Assembly: GCF_030814835.1 (NCBI RefSeq)
Contig: NZ_JAUSVS010000011.1
Span: 84,665-148,664 of the forward strand
Source: Caulobacter ginsengisoli
GTDB lineage: Bacteria; Pseudomonadota; Alphaproteobacteria; Caulobacterales; Caulobacteraceae
DNA: 64,000 nucleotides
Reading direction: 5' to 3'
The translations under genes were made by a program, and so were the position numbers. The notes beneath the pieces were generated by a model. It was not told the origin of the DNA, made no database searches, and was given only the letters and a program-made list of their open reading frames with translations. Below are positions 33,855-42,072 of the stretch, in pieces (position 1 is the first letter of the stretch; every line of letters begins with the position of its first letter).

Positions 33855-34755
33855 CGGCGCTCAGCGCCTGCGCCAGGGCCGAAACCTGCGGCGCGTCGCC
33901 CAGGGCAATTCCATCCAGGCTCTCCACGCGGCGAAGCCCGATCAGGCTGTTGGTCAGGAAGATCGCCTGGGCGCCGTCCAGGGCCGCGCGCGGGGCGGCG
34001 ACCTCCTGGACCGGCATGCCCAGGGCCCGGGCGGCGGCGATGGCCTGGCCGCGCATGATCCCCTCCAGCACCCCGCAGGCCAGGGCCGGGGTGCGCAGCA
34101 CACCGTCCGTCAGCCAGAAGAGGTTGGCGGCCGCCGCGCAGGCGATCTCGCCGCGATTGTTGAGCATCAGCGCTTCGCCGGCGCCGGCCTCGCGCCGGGC
34201 CAGGATTGGGTCGAGGTAGGAGAGGGTCTTCAGCCGGGAGGTGGGCGAGCCTTCGTTGCGGCGGATGGAGACCGTGGTCAGGGTGACCGGGCCTTCCGAC
34301 CTGGGGGCGGGCGCGGCGGTGGCGAACAGGCGGGCTTCGGGCAGGGCGGGACGATCAAGCCCCCGGCCTCCGGAGCCGGCCGTCAGGGTCAGGCGGACAG
34401 CGAAGCGCCTTCCTTCTCCCCTTGCGGGAGAAGGTGTCAGCGAAGCTGACGGATGAGGGGTCGCACGGCGATCTGACGCTGCGGACCTTAACGCTAGTCC
34501 GACAGGTGGATGGGACCCCTCATCCGACCTCCTTCGGAGGCCACCTTCTCCCGCAAGGGGAGAAGGAAAATGAAGGGCGTCCTCGCATACCCGGCGCGCC
34601 TCCGCCGCGTCCGACGCCGGCAATCCCAGCACCCGGCAGCCCGCGACCATCCGCTTCAGGTGCTCATCGAACAGCACCAGTTCGCCGTCGCGGACCAGCA
34701 TCGTCTCGAACAACCCATCCCCCAGGGTCAGCCCGCGATCGTCGTACGGGATCAC
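33847..34755 (-). CDS. pabC: 4-amino-4-deoxychorismate lyase with an in-frame repeat insert
   Basis: PabC, a fold-type IV PLP enzyme, makes p-aminobenzoate for folate from 4-amino-4-deoxychorismate. The GTG start (GTGA) overlaps the pabB stop. Landmarks are VIPYDDRGLTLGDGLFETML, RLTLTAGSGGRGLDRP, LKTLSYLDPILARREA with the PLP Lys region, NNRGEIACAAAANLFW and CGVLEGIMR. Residues about 64-115 do not belong to the family. They are translated from a palindromic element (34412-34566) and read PSPLAGEGGLRRRSDEGSH ... PSPARGEGRR. The frame stays open, so the 302-residue product is about 50 longer than the usual 250. Confidence 0.87.
   Translation of the reverse strand: MIPYDDRGLTLGDGLFETMLVRDGELVLFDEHLKRMVAGCRVLGLPASDAAEARRVCEDALHFPSPLAGEGGLRRRSDEGSHPPVGLALRSAASDRRATPHPSASLTPSPARGEGRRFAVRLTLTAGSGGRGLDRPALPEARLFATAAPAPRSEGPVTLTTVSIRRNEGSPTSRLKTLSYLDPILARREAGAGEALMLNNRGEIACAAAANLFWLTDGVLRTPALACGVLEGIMRGQAIAAARALGMPVQEVAAPRAALDGAQAIFLTNSLIGLRRVESLDGIALGDAPQVSALAQALSAVS
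34412..34566. repeat. Palindromic element inserted in frame inside pabC
   Basis: The ends CCTTCTCCCCTTGCGGGAGA and the reverse complement (CTTCTCCCGCAAGGGGAGAAGG) form 23-bp near-perfect inverted repeats. An inner pair GCTGACGGATGAGGGG / CCCCTCATCCGACCT also matches. The total is about 155 bp, with a block of about 52 sense codons on the pabC strand. Alignment with PabC proteins shows a loop between the CEDAL helix and the strand FAVRLTL. Confidence 0.88.
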
Positions 34756-36110
34756 GACGTCAACGCCCGCTTGAGCGCCGCGATCTTGGCCTCGGTCTCC
34801 AGCCGCTCGGCATGCGGGTCGCTGTCGGCGACGATGCCGGCGCCGGCCCGGGCCTCGAACCGCCAGCCGTCCCCCTGCTGCGTCAGGGCCACGGTGCGGA
34901 TCAGCACGTTGGAATCGAAGCCGCCGTCGAAGCCCGCCCAGAACATCGCCCCGCAATAGGGCCCGCGCGGCGGCTCCAGGCCCGCGATGACCTTCATGGC
35001 CTGCACCTTGGGGGCCCCGGTCACCGAGCCCGGCGGGAAGGCGGCCCGCAACAGGTCGGCGGCGGTCAGGCCCGGGGCCAGGCGGCCGGTCACCGTCGAG
35101 ACCAGGTGATGGACGTTGGCGAAACTCTCGACCTTGAACAGCTCGGGGACCGCCACGCTGCCGGCCGGGCAGACCCGGGCCAGGTCGTTGCGCATCAGAT
35201 CGACGATCATTAGGTTCTCGGCCCGGTCCTTGTCGCTGGCCAGCAACTCGGCGGCCAGGGCCGTATCCTCGGCGGCGTCGCGACCGCGCGGCCGGGTTCC
35301 TTTGATCGGCCGGGTCTCGACGACCGGCGCGGCCCCGCCCGCCACGGTGACGAAGCGCTCGGGGGAATTGGAGACCACCGCCCGGTCTTCCAGCCGCAGA
35401 TAGGCGGCGAAGGGCGCGGGGCTGTCGCCGGTCAGCCGCCGCAGCAGGTCAACGGGCGCCGCGCCCTGCGCCAGCCGGCCATGCCAGATGCGGGCGATGT
35501 TGGCCTGGAAGATCTCGCCGGCCTCGATCCGCCCGACCACCTCGGCCACGGCCTCTTCATAGGCCTGGGCCGGCAGCGGCGCCTCGAACGAAACGGCCAG
35601 CGGTCCCTCCCGGCGGGTGGGCGCCGCCAGGTCCAGCCAGCCGGCGGCGTCTTCGGCCCGCGCCCGGGCCTCGCCCGCATCGCCGCCCCGGCCGATGGCC
35701 AGCACCCGGCCCTGCTCGTGGTCGAAGGCCAGCAGCGCCGGATACAGCCCCACCGCCAGGTCCGGCCACTGGCCCCGGCGCGCCAGGGCCAGGGGCTCGA
35801 CCCGGTCGCCCAGCTCGTAGCAGGCCAGCCCCGCCAATCCGCCCTGAAAAGGAGGGCCGCCCTGGAACGGCGGACCATCCCCCGCCGGCAGCGGCTCGCC
35901 CAGCAGCGCCTCCAGCGCCTCGAAGGCGTCGGCGGGGTCGTCGCCGGCCAGGGCCAGGGTCTGGACCGGCTGCCGCAGCAGATACGACCAGCGCGCCCGC
36001 GCGCTGCCGCCCCCCGACAGGAAGGCGCAGGCCCAGGGCTCCTCGGCAAAGGCCGCCAGGACCTCGTCCGGAGCCCGCCAGGGGCGTTCGATGATCGCCA
36101 CGCAGCGCAT
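34752..36110 (-). CDS. pabB: Aminodeoxychorismate synthase component I
   Basis: This 452-residue enzyme aminates chorismate to 4-amino-4-deoxychorismate using ammonia from PabA. It has the anthranilate/ADC synthase signatures ETRPIKGTRPRG, AENLMIVDLMRNDLARVC, FPPGSVTGAPKVQAMKVI and GPYCGAMFWAGFDG. A small tandem PPFQGG duplication lies at about residues 84-95. The start MRCVAIIERPW was chosen. It is coupled to pabC by a GTGA overlap. Confidence 0.92.
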   Translation of the reverse strand: MRCVAIIERPWRAPDEVLAAFAEEPWACAFLSGGGSARARWSYLLRQPVQTLALAGDDPADAFEALEALLGEPLPAGDGPPFQGGPPFQGGLAGLACYELGDRVEPLALARRGQWPDLAVGLYPALLAFDHEQGRVLAIGRGGDAGEARARAEDAAGWLDLAAPTRREGPLAVSFEAPLPAQAYEEAVAEVVGRIEAGEIFQANIARIWHGRLAQGAAPVDLLRRLTGDSPAPFAAYLRLEDRAVVSNSPERFVTVAGGAAPVVETRPIKGTRPRGRDAAEDTALAAELLASDKDRAENLMIVDLMRNDLARVCPAGSVAVPELFKVESFANVHHLVSTVTGRLAPGLTAADLLRAAFPPGSVTGAPKVQAMKVIAGLEPPRGPYCGAMFWAGFDGGFDSNVLIRTVALTQQGDGWRFEARAGAGIVADSDPHAERLETEAKIAALKRALTS

Positions 36111-36150
36111 GGGCGGCTGATGGCTCAGCCGCGCGGCGGGGGCAAGAGGC

Positions 36151-37653
36151 TCAGCGGTCTTGTTTGAGCCCGCCCTTGACGAACAGCATGCCAATGAACC
36201 CCAGGATCAGCAGCAAGGCGATGGGCAGGAAGCCGGCCTGCTGGGTCTTGAAGGTGTTGGTGGCGATGCCCACCAGCAGCGAGCCGATCCACACCGTCAC
36301 CGTGCCGGAGAGGGCGTAGAGGCCGAAGAAGGAGGCCACCCGCTCGGGCGCCACCAGCCGGGTCAGCAGGGTGCGGCTGGAAGCATAGTGGGCGGTGACG
36401 AAGATCGCCGTGCCGAACCCGACCAGCAGGTAGAGGGCTTCCGGCAGGGTGCGGAACATCGGGCCGTTCCAGATCGGCGCGTGCTGGGCCGGGTCATAGG
36501 GGAAGAGGAAGAAGATCTTCTCGCGGCCCATGCTGAGCTGGCCGATCAGGCAGACGATCGAGGCGCCGACCGCCACCTGCACGGCGCGCTTAGGGCCGAA
36601 GACCGAGTCCATCCAGCCGCCGATGAAGCCGCCGGCGACGGCGAAGATGCTGAGCAGCACCCCATAGGCGGTCAGCTCCAGCACGCCCCAGCGCATGACC
36701 CCGGCCGCATAGACGCCGCCGAAGGCCAGCAGCGAGGTCATGCCGTCGGTGAACAGCATGCGCGAGCCCAGATAGACGGCCACGTCCTTCTCGCCGCGCA
36801 GGCTCTTGAGCGTGACCCAGAGGTTGATGGCGCCCTGTTTGAGGCCCTCCCCCAGCTTCACGCCGGTGTGCGGCGCGTCGGGGGTGAACAGGAACAGCGG
36901 GATCGCGCCGAACAGCAGCAGGCCGGCGGCGATAGGGCCGACGATACGATCGGGTTCGTTGAGCGCCTTGCTGAGGCCAAACAGCGGCTCCTTGGGCACG
37001 AAGCCCCAGTCGACCGTGCCCGGCAGGGCGAAGGCCACCAGCACGAAGGTCAGCACCAGCACCGAGAAGAAATTTCCGAGCGAGAGGGCCAGGCCCGAGG
37101 CGTAGGGCGCCTCCCGATGGCTCGCCGCCCGGGTCAGCAGGGAATTGTGCAGCACTTCCCCATAGGCGAAGAGGGCGCCGATCACGCCCAGCATGATCGA
37201 GACGGTCAGGATCGACAGGCCGCTGCCGTCCGGCTTGGCGAACCACAGGGCGCCGATGATCGGGACCATCAGGCCGGTGATCAGCATCAGCAGCGGCTTG
37301 CGCCCGCCGAACTTGTCGATCGAGGCCCCCAGGAACGGGGCGGTGAAGGCGACGAACAGGCTGTAGGTGGTGGTGATGGTGGCCACCAGCGCCTGGCCCT
37401 TGACCGGATCGCCGACCATCACGCTCGAGAAATAGGGGGCGAAAATATAGATGCTGACCAGGATCACGTAAGGATCGCGCCCGCCCTCATAGAGGGACCA
37501 GCTGAGGGCGCCCTTGCTGAGCCTTACCGGCTTGAGGTCGGCGAGGGCGGCGGCGTCCGCGCCGGCTTCGGCATTGGGTTCAAGACTGCCGGGCAAAGGC
37601 CCACCCATCGCCCCGGCGACCTCGGGCGCACTCGCTTGCTGATTCAAAACCAT
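36151..37653 (-). CDS. MFS transporter, UMF1/Atg22-like
   Basis: This 500-residue polytopic membrane protein has about 12 helices. Its first segment SWSLYEGGRDPYVILVSIYI is the counterpart of the UMF1/Atg22 motif, and GASIDKFGGRKPLLMLITGL is an MFS loop 2-3 motif. It is 40 bp from pabB on the same strand and could be cotranscribed, but its substrate is unknown. The N-terminus has about 45 non-membrane residues. Confidence 0.85.
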   Translation of the reverse strand: MVLNQQASAPEVAGAMGGPLPGSLEPNAEAGADAAALADLKPVRLSKGALSWSLYEGGRDPYVILVSIYIFAPYFSSVMVGDPVKGQALVATITTTYSLFVAFTAPFLGASIDKFGGRKPLLMLITGLMVPIIGALWFAKPDGSGLSILTVSIMLGVIGALFAYGEVLHNSLLTRAASHREAPYASGLALSLGNFFSVLVLTFVLVAFALPGTVDWGFVPKEPLFGLSKALNEPDRIVGPIAAGLLLFGAIPLFLFTPDAPHTGVKLGEGLKQGAINLWVTLKSLRGEKDVAVYLGSRMLFTDGMTSLLAFGGVYAAGVMRWGVLELTAYGVLLSIFAVAGGFIGGWMDSVFGPKRAVQVAVGASIVCLIGQLSMGREKIFFLFPYDPAQHAPIWNGPMFRTLPEALYLLVGFGTAIFVTAHYASSRTLLTRLVAPERVASFFGLYALSGTVTVWIGSLLVGIATNTFKTQQAGFLPIALLLILGFIGMLFVKGGLKQDR

Positions 37654-37758
37654 CCTCCGGTGAGCCGTCGTTGCAGCCCGTCGTCCCCGCCGTCACCCTG
37701 CCGATGCTGGCGGTGGGTGTCAAACGAGCGTTTGGCTTTGCCAAGGTCACACATAATT

Positions 37759-37883
37759 CCGCTCATCCCCGCGAAAGCGGGGACCCAGGCTTTTTTGCTG
37801 TTGAGGGCGGTTCTGACGGGTCTGGGCGGCTGCAAGGCTGCAACGAAAAACACCTGGGTCCCCGCTTTCGCGGGGATGAGCGG
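37759..37883. repeat. Two-hairpin palindromic element
   Basis: Its arms CCGCTCATCCCCGCGAAAGC and reverse complement, and a 60-bp spacer (TTGAGGGCGGTTCTGACGGG), are the inverted form of the element at 20618-20741. It lies after the MFS start, on the opposite side of the phosphatase gene. Confidence 0.9.
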
Positions 37884-37902
37884 AGAAAAGGGGTTTTAGG
37901 CC

Positions 37903-38676
37903 TTACGCCAGGATATGGGCCTCGATCGCCGCCCGCCTTTTGGCGTCGACGCCCAGCACCTGTTCCAGATAGCCGTCGATCGAGCCGTGCCGCGCCTTCA
38001 TGGCCTCGAAGGCCTTGTGCAGGTACTCCGCCTCGACCCCCATGGCGGCGATCATCGCCGCCTCGGTCGGCCGCCGGCCGGTCAGTTCCTGGACGTGGTC
38101 GGCGAACCCCGGGCCCCGGCGGGCGAAGCGTTCGGGGTCGTTGGTCAGCAGGTAGTCCTCGACGATCTCGTCGGGGTGCACGCCGGCGATGTGGTGGGTC
38201 AGGGCGCAAACGATGCCGGTGCGATCCTTGCCCGCCGCGCAGTGGACCAGGGCCGGACCGGGTCCCGTGGCCAGGGTCTCGAACCAGCGGCTGAACAGGT
38301 CGATGTGGCGCGGCTCATGCGGGGCGTTGTCGTAATAGACCCGCAGATAGTCCTGCATGGCCTGGACCGAGAGGTCCGAGTCCTTGAGGAAGACATGCCA
38401 GGGATCGTCGCCGTCGGTCCCCTCATGGTTCTCGATCACCTGGCCGTCGAAACCGGCATAGCGGCGGCTGGGCATCCGTTCGCGCTCGCCGGGCCGGCGC
38501 AGGTCGAGGATCAGCCTGATCCCCAGCTCGCGCATGGCCGCCAGATCGGCCTCGCTGGCCTCGGCCTGGTGGGCGGAACGGAACAGCAGCCGCTTCCTGA
38601 TGCGCTTCTGGCCGGCGGCGTAGTCGCCGAAATCGCGGAAGTTCTCGATGGCTTCGAAGGGAATCTTGCGGGTCAT
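37903..38676 (-). CDS. Tyrosine-protein phosphatase (SIWI/DSP3-like)
   Basis: This 257-residue protein has the HCxxGxxR phosphatase loop, VHCAAGKDRTG (about 148-158), the N-terminal NFRDFGDYAAGQKRIRKRLL hallmark of bacterial tyrosine phosphatases, and the general-acid region in DLRRPGERERMP. The family hydrolyses phosphotyrosine or other phosphoesters; the substrate is unknown. No partner kinase is adjacent. Confidence 0.88.
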   Translation of the reverse strand: MTRKIPFEAIENFRDFGDYAAGQKRIRKRLLFRSAHQAEASEADLAAMRELGIRLILDLRRPGERERMPSRRYAGFDGQVIENHEGTDGDDPWHVFLKDSDLSVQAMQDYLRVYYDNAPHEPRHIDLFSRWFETLATGPGPALVHCAAGKDRTGIVCALTHHIAGVHPDEIVEDYLLTNDPERFARRGPGFADHVQELTGRRPTEAAMIAAMGVEAEYLHKAFEAMKARHGSIDGYLEQVLGVDAKRRAAIEAHILA

Positions 38677-38904
38677 GGCGGCTCATTAGCCGAGCCTCGC
38701 GACAAAGGCGAGACGGCTCTGACCCTGCCCCTAGGGCAAGAGATTTCAGCGAGTTAACCAACCAAGCCCTTATTCCTCCACAATTTATCCCCATATCGGA
38801 ACCGTTCGCTCCCCAGGCGAATTATTCCCGGTGATCGCGAAGCCGATCCCACTCGAGGCCCGGACCGACGCAGAAGCCGCCGGCGCGGGAGAGCGAGTAT
38901 CCCC
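38677..38904. other. Gap with possible promoters
   Basis: About 228 bp between the divergent phosphatase and the small gene at 38905. The sequence is AT-rich around 38750-38800 (GTTAACCAACCAAGCCCTTA), the likely promoter region. One GTTAAC half-site lies here but no full CtrA box was found. Confidence 0.4.
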
Positions 38905-39174
38905 ATGCTTTTGTCGACCGAGAAATTGGAAGCCATCGTCTGGCAGGCCGCCGACGCCCGCCGCCTGCGCGCCTTCCGCCCCCTGCCCCAGCCAACGCCC
39001 CGGGGCGAACACGCGCGCCTCCTGACCATCGCCGCCGCCCGCCGGCTGCGCGCCGCCGAACGCGCCGGCCGCGACCGCTGCGAGGACGCCGAATACTGGA
39101 AGGCGGTAGCCCCCTCGGCGCTCAGCAAGGCGAGGATCTGGCGGACCGAAGAGGCCTTCGCGCCGCTGCCCTGA
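38905..39174 (+). CDS. Small hypothetical protein
   Basis: This 89-residue protein starts MLLSTEKLEAIVWQAADARR and is soluble and Arg/Ala-rich, with the predicted helical middle RLLTIAAARRLRAAERAGRD and a C-terminal SKARIWRTEEAF. A GAG-rich sequence upstream may be its ribosome binding site. There is no recognisable domain. Confidence 0.5.
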   Translation: MLLSTEKLEAIVWQAADARRLRAFRPLPQPTPRGEHARLLTIAAARRLRAAERAGRDRCEDAEYWKAVAPSALSKARIWRTEEAFAPLP

Positions 39175-39186
39175 GCCCAAACGCAA

Positions 39187-39211
39187 ACGGGCGGCCCCAA
39201 GGGCCGCCCGT
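39187..39211 (-). terminator. Terminator of the rplK-rplA unit
   Basis: The minus strand shows ACGGGCGGCC-CTTG-GGGCCGCCCGT followed by TTGCGTTTGGG. It lies 28 bp after the rplA stop codon. Confidence 0.75.
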
Positions 39212-39239
39212 CGCAACTCTAAAACGCTGGCGCCTGAAA

Positions 39240-39926
39240 CTAGGCGACGCTGGCGGTGTCGACCTTGAAGCCCGGGCCCATGGTCGAGGAGACCGAGATA
39301 CGCTTCATGTAGGTGCCCTTGGCGCCGGCCGGCTTGGCCCGGTTCAGGGCGTCGACCATGGCCTTGACGTTGGCCAGCAGGGCCTCGTCGGTGAAGCTGG
39401 CCTTGCCGATGCCGGCATGGATGATGCCATTCTTCTCGACGCGGAACTCGATGGAGCCGCCCTTGGCGTCCTTGACGGCCTGGCCGACGTTGGGCGTCAC
39501 GGTGCCGACACGCGGGTTGGGCATCAGGCCGCGCGGGCCCAGCACCTTACCCAGACGGCCGACCAGGGCCATCATGTCGGGGGTCGCGATGACCCGGTCG
39601 AATTCCATGAAGCCGCCCTGGATGCGCTCGACCAGGTCTTCGGCGCCGACCACTTCAGCGCCGGCGGCGCGGGCTTCGTCAGCCTTGGCGTCCTTGGCGA
39701 TGACGGCGACGCGGACGTCGCGGCCGGTGCCGGACGGCAGAGCCACGACACCCCGGACCTGCTGGTCGGCGTGACGGGGATCGACGCCCAGGTTGATGGC
39801 GATCTCGATGGACTCGTCGAACTTGGCGGTGGCGTTGGCCTTCACCAGCTTGATGGCGGCGTCGGCGGTGTGGACGGCGTCACGGTCGCCGGTCCAGGCT
39901 TTGACGCGCTTGGCTTGCTTGCTCAT
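39240..39926 (-). CDS. rplA: 50S ribosomal protein L1
   Basis: This 228-residue protein forms the L1 stalk and represses its own operon. Signature segments are FDESIEIAINLGVDPRHADQ, VRGVVALPSGTGRDVRVAVI, GRLGKVLGPRGLMPNPRVGT and GIIHAGIGKASF. It follows rplK by 5 bp. Confidence 0.97.
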   Translation of the reverse strand: MSKQAKRVKAWTGDRDAVHTADAAIKLVKANATAKFDESIEIAINLGVDPRHADQQVRGVVALPSGTGRDVRVAVIAKDAKADEARAAGAEVVGAEDLVERIQGGFMEFDRVIATPDMMALVGRLGKVLGPRGLMPNPRVGTVTPNVGQAVKDAKGGSIEFRVEKNGIIHAGIGKASFTDEALLANVKAMVDALNRAKPAGAKGTYMKRISVSSTMGPGFKVDTASVA

Positions 39927-39931
39927 AGGGA

Positions 39932-40363
39932 TCAGGCCTCCACGACGCGCAGGCCCATGGCGCGAGCCGAGCCTTCGATGATACGGGCCGCCGACTCGAG
40001 GTCGTTGGCGTTCAGGTCCTTCATCTTCTTCTCGGCGATCTCGCGCAGCTGGGTGCGGGTGACCTCGCCCGAGGTCTCACGGCCGGTCTTGGCCGAGCCC
40101 GACTTAATGCCGGCCGCCTGCTTGAGGTAGTGGGTCGCCGGCGGGGTCTTGGTGACGAAGGTGAAGCTCTTGTCCTGATAGACGGTGATCACCGTCGGCA
40201 GGGGCGTGCCCTTCACTTCCTTCTCGGTCCGCGCGTTGAACTCCTTGCAGAAGCCCATGATGTTGACGCCGCGCTGGCCCAGAGCCGGCCCGATGGGCGG
40301 CGAAGGCGTGGCGGAGCCGGCGGCGACCTGAAGCTTGATGTAGCCTAGGATCTTCTTGGCCAT
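39932..40363 (-). CDS. rplK: 50S ribosomal protein L11
   Basis: This 143-residue protein binds 23S rRNA at the GTPase-associated centre. The MAKKILGYIKLQVAAGSATP start gives the normal length; PPIGPALGQRGVNIMGFCKE and the C-terminal ATHYLKQAAGIKSGSAKTGR are typical. nusG normally precedes rplK immediately, but here about 2 kb separates them. The leader (40364-40480) is probably native and may carry its own promoter. Confidence 0.97.
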   Translation of the reverse strand: MAKKILGYIKLQVAAGSATPSPPIGPALGQRGVNIMGFCKEFNARTEKEVKGTPLPTVITVYQDKSFTFVTKTPPATHYLKQAAGIKSGSAKTGRETSGEVTRTQLREIAEKKMKDLNANDLESAARIIEGSARAMGLRVVEA

Positions 40364-40586
40364 AGCTGTCCTCTCTGGAGAGCGGGGTTCGTACCGCCCT
40401 CGGTTGATGAGCCGTGGTGCGGCGTTGGCGCGCCTCCCACGGATTTCGTTCCCCAAACGGCGAACGCCGCACGGATTAGGTGCGGGGGCGCTCCTTTAGC
40501 AGGGTGCTAGTGGAATCGCAAACAGCCGGGTCAGCGGCGCTGTCCGACCGGCAAATATACTCTAGCCGGATCGAGCGAGTGCCCGG

Positions 40587-41039
40587 TCAGGTGGCTGGAG
40601 CATCCGCGACCGAGCGAACCATAATCGCGCCGATGCGGATGACTTCGTCACCACGGGTCACCCGAACTTTAACTTGGCCTTCTTGTTTGAACTCCACAGG
40701 CGAGAGGGCGATTGCAAGAATGAATCCGCAACGTGGGTCATCCACGTCTGGAAGGTCGATCTTCCTGAAATCGCTTCCTATCTCCGAGACGATGGACGGA
40801 GCTTCTTCAAGGTCGCCCGGAAGGTATATATTTAGCACTACGGGCAATTCGCTGGAGCTTGGCTTTTCCGCGTAATGCACCTCCATCACCAACTTCATCA
40901 ATGTTGTTGGAAAGGGGCTGGTTAAAATAATCTCGCTATTGTACACGCCAATAAGAATGTTCTTATTGTTATTTTCTGTTCTAATATCATCACAGAAAAT
41001 CGTATAGCCAAATGCATCTGGCCAGGTGACCGTTTTCAT
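40587..41039 (-). CDS. DUF6941-like protein of the nusG-rplK insert
   Basis: This 150-residue protein resembles the DUF6941 family, with the N-terminal FGYTIFCDDIRTENNNKNIL-type motif and IGVYNSEIILTSPFPTTL. Strands follow, and the family function is unknown. Its ATG overlaps the XRE stop (ATGA), so it is the third gene of the insert operon. Base composition is visibly more AT-rich than its neighbours. Confidence 0.75.
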   Translation of the reverse strand: MKTVTWPDAFGYTIFCDDIRTENNNKNILIGVYNSEIILTSPFPTTLMKLVMEVHYAEKPSSSELPVVLNIYLPGDLEEAPSIVSEIGSDFRKIDLPDVDDPRCGFILAIALSPVEFKQEGQVKVRVTRGDEVIRIGAIMVRSVADAPAT

Positions 41040-41563
41040 AGTGTGGCCGCCCAGTTCGTAACATCGATGCTATCAGTCGAACCCACAGAATCTTGAGGCT
41101 GACTTTGAGCACTTGAATAGGCACCACTTCCGACTGCCCTTTCTAATCTAGGCACGCTGCCGTTAGTGGAACTTTCGCGTGCGTTTTGTGCACGAGCGAT
41201 TAGCAGGTCGGCGTCGAAACTTTGACGGCGGAGTTCTGACTTAGAAAGGCCCCGAATGCGGCGGAACCAATCATCCCATTCTGGAAATTCAACAAGAAGG
41301 GGCAAGTCGAGCGCCGCCGCGACCTCAAGAAGCGTTTGCAGAGATTCCTTGCCATAGTCGGGATTCTCAAGTCGAGAAACCACACTTTGCGGCTTGCCCA
41401 ACAGGCAGCCCATTTCGGCTTGCGATAGGCCGCGCTGGTCCCGCAGCGCACGAATTGAGAGCGCAATGCGCGAACGCACCTGATCGGCGACATATTCATC
41501 GCGAAGCTCCTTGTCGGAAAGCTCCTCGATAAATTGTTCACTCCAAGGCAAGCCAAAGGGCAT
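41036..41563 (-). CDS. XRE-family transcriptional regulator, likely antitoxin
   Basis: This 175-residue protein has an N-terminal helix-turn-helix (RALRDQRGLSQAEMGCLLGK, then PQSVVSRLENPDYG, about 38-71) of the Xre/HipB type, as used by antitoxins. The C-terminal half is Ser/Gln-rich and poorly structured. It overlaps the upstream gene by 26 bp and is therefore coupled to it. It probably binds the palindrome at 41985-42002 to repress its own operon. Confidence 0.85.
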   Translation of the reverse strand: MPFGLPWSEQFIEELSDKELRDEYVADQVRSRIALSIRALRDQRGLSQAEMGCLLGKPQSVVSRLENPDYGKESLQTLLEVAAALDLPLLVEFPEWDDWFRRIRGLSKSELRRQSFDADLLIARAQNARESSTNGSVPRLERAVGSGAYSSAQSQPQDSVGSTDSIDVTNWAATL

Positions 41564-41936
41564 CTGATCGCTCCGGATCGCTTAAGACCTCAGCCTTCCG
41601 GCTAAGGGCGGTTGAACAGGCCGAGAGAGGAACAAACTTACCGCCCTTCTCTGTCGCCCAATACAAGATGGTGAACTCAGCATGGCCGGATCGAAACCCA
41701 AGGGGGCGCTGTTGAACATTGTCGGCCTTAAACCGAAGCTCATCCAAGCCTGCGCAGGTTCCCTTGAGAGACTTCCGAAAAGCCTCATTCCATTCGTGCC
41801 AAGGAATTTGCGCTAACGCCGTGATGCGAGAGCGAAACCTGGCGCGGAGTTGGGCACTGCCCGACTCATAAGTTTCGCGCACGTCACTCTTGCCGGTCGC
41901 CGGGGCGTAATAGCGGAAACTCCAAAGGACCGGCAA
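41538..41936 (-). CDS. RelE/HigB (Gp49)-like probable toxin
   Basis: A TTG start at 41936 gives 132 residues starting LPVLWSFRYYAPATGKSDVR. The middle has AFRKSLKGTCAGLDELRFKA and PLGFRSGHAEFTILYW, resembling the LxELRF and strand pattern of HigB/Gp49-type toxins. No catalytic residue is certain. The ORF is open 75 codons further upstream, but that part is antisense to a tRNA-like sequence and was rejected. It is directly followed by the XRE gene, in toxin-first (higBA-like) order. Confidence 0.6.
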   Translation of the reverse strand: MPVLWSFRYYAPATGKSDVRETYESGSAQLRARFRSRITALAQIPWHEWNEAFRKSLKGTCAGLDELRFKADNVQQRPLGFRSGHAEFTILYWATEKGGKFVPLSACSTALSRKAEVLSDPERSDALWLALE

Positions 41937-41949
41937 AGAGTATCTCTTT

Positions 41950-42002
41950 TTTGCGATAAATCCAGCAGAAAGCCATTGAAGTCGTATCGCAAATTTGCGA
42001 TA
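41950..42002. promoter_or_regulatory. Palindromic operator with a half site before the toxin gene
   Basis: TATCGCAAATTTGCGATA at 41985-42002 is a perfect 18-bp palindrome. A second half site, TTTGCGATA, lies at 41950-41958. Both sit 14-66 bp upstream of the proposed toxin start, the position of an autorepressed operator. The DNA around them is AT-rich. Confidence 0.72.
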
Positions 42003-42026
42003 TTTGGGCACCGACTCATACAAGAA

Positions 42027-42056
42027 GGCCCGCCCTCGCGGCAACGAAAGCGGGCC
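42027..42056 (-). terminator. Terminator-like hairpin upstream of the insert operon
   Basis: A GGCCCGC stem pairs with GCGGGCC around a 16-nt loop; reading the minus strand, TTCTTG follows. It could stop transcription coming from nusG before it enters the toxin-antitoxin operon. Confidence 0.55.
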
Positions 42057-42072
42057 TCCCAACTGGATCGGC

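Noticed and set aside
33847..34755. pabC as a pseudogene because of the insert
   Set aside because: The frame is open throughout and the conserved blocks on both sides of the insert are intact.
38740..38780. A CtrA box at GTTAACCAACCAAG
   Set aside because: Only one half site is present; no second TTAA at N7 spacing.
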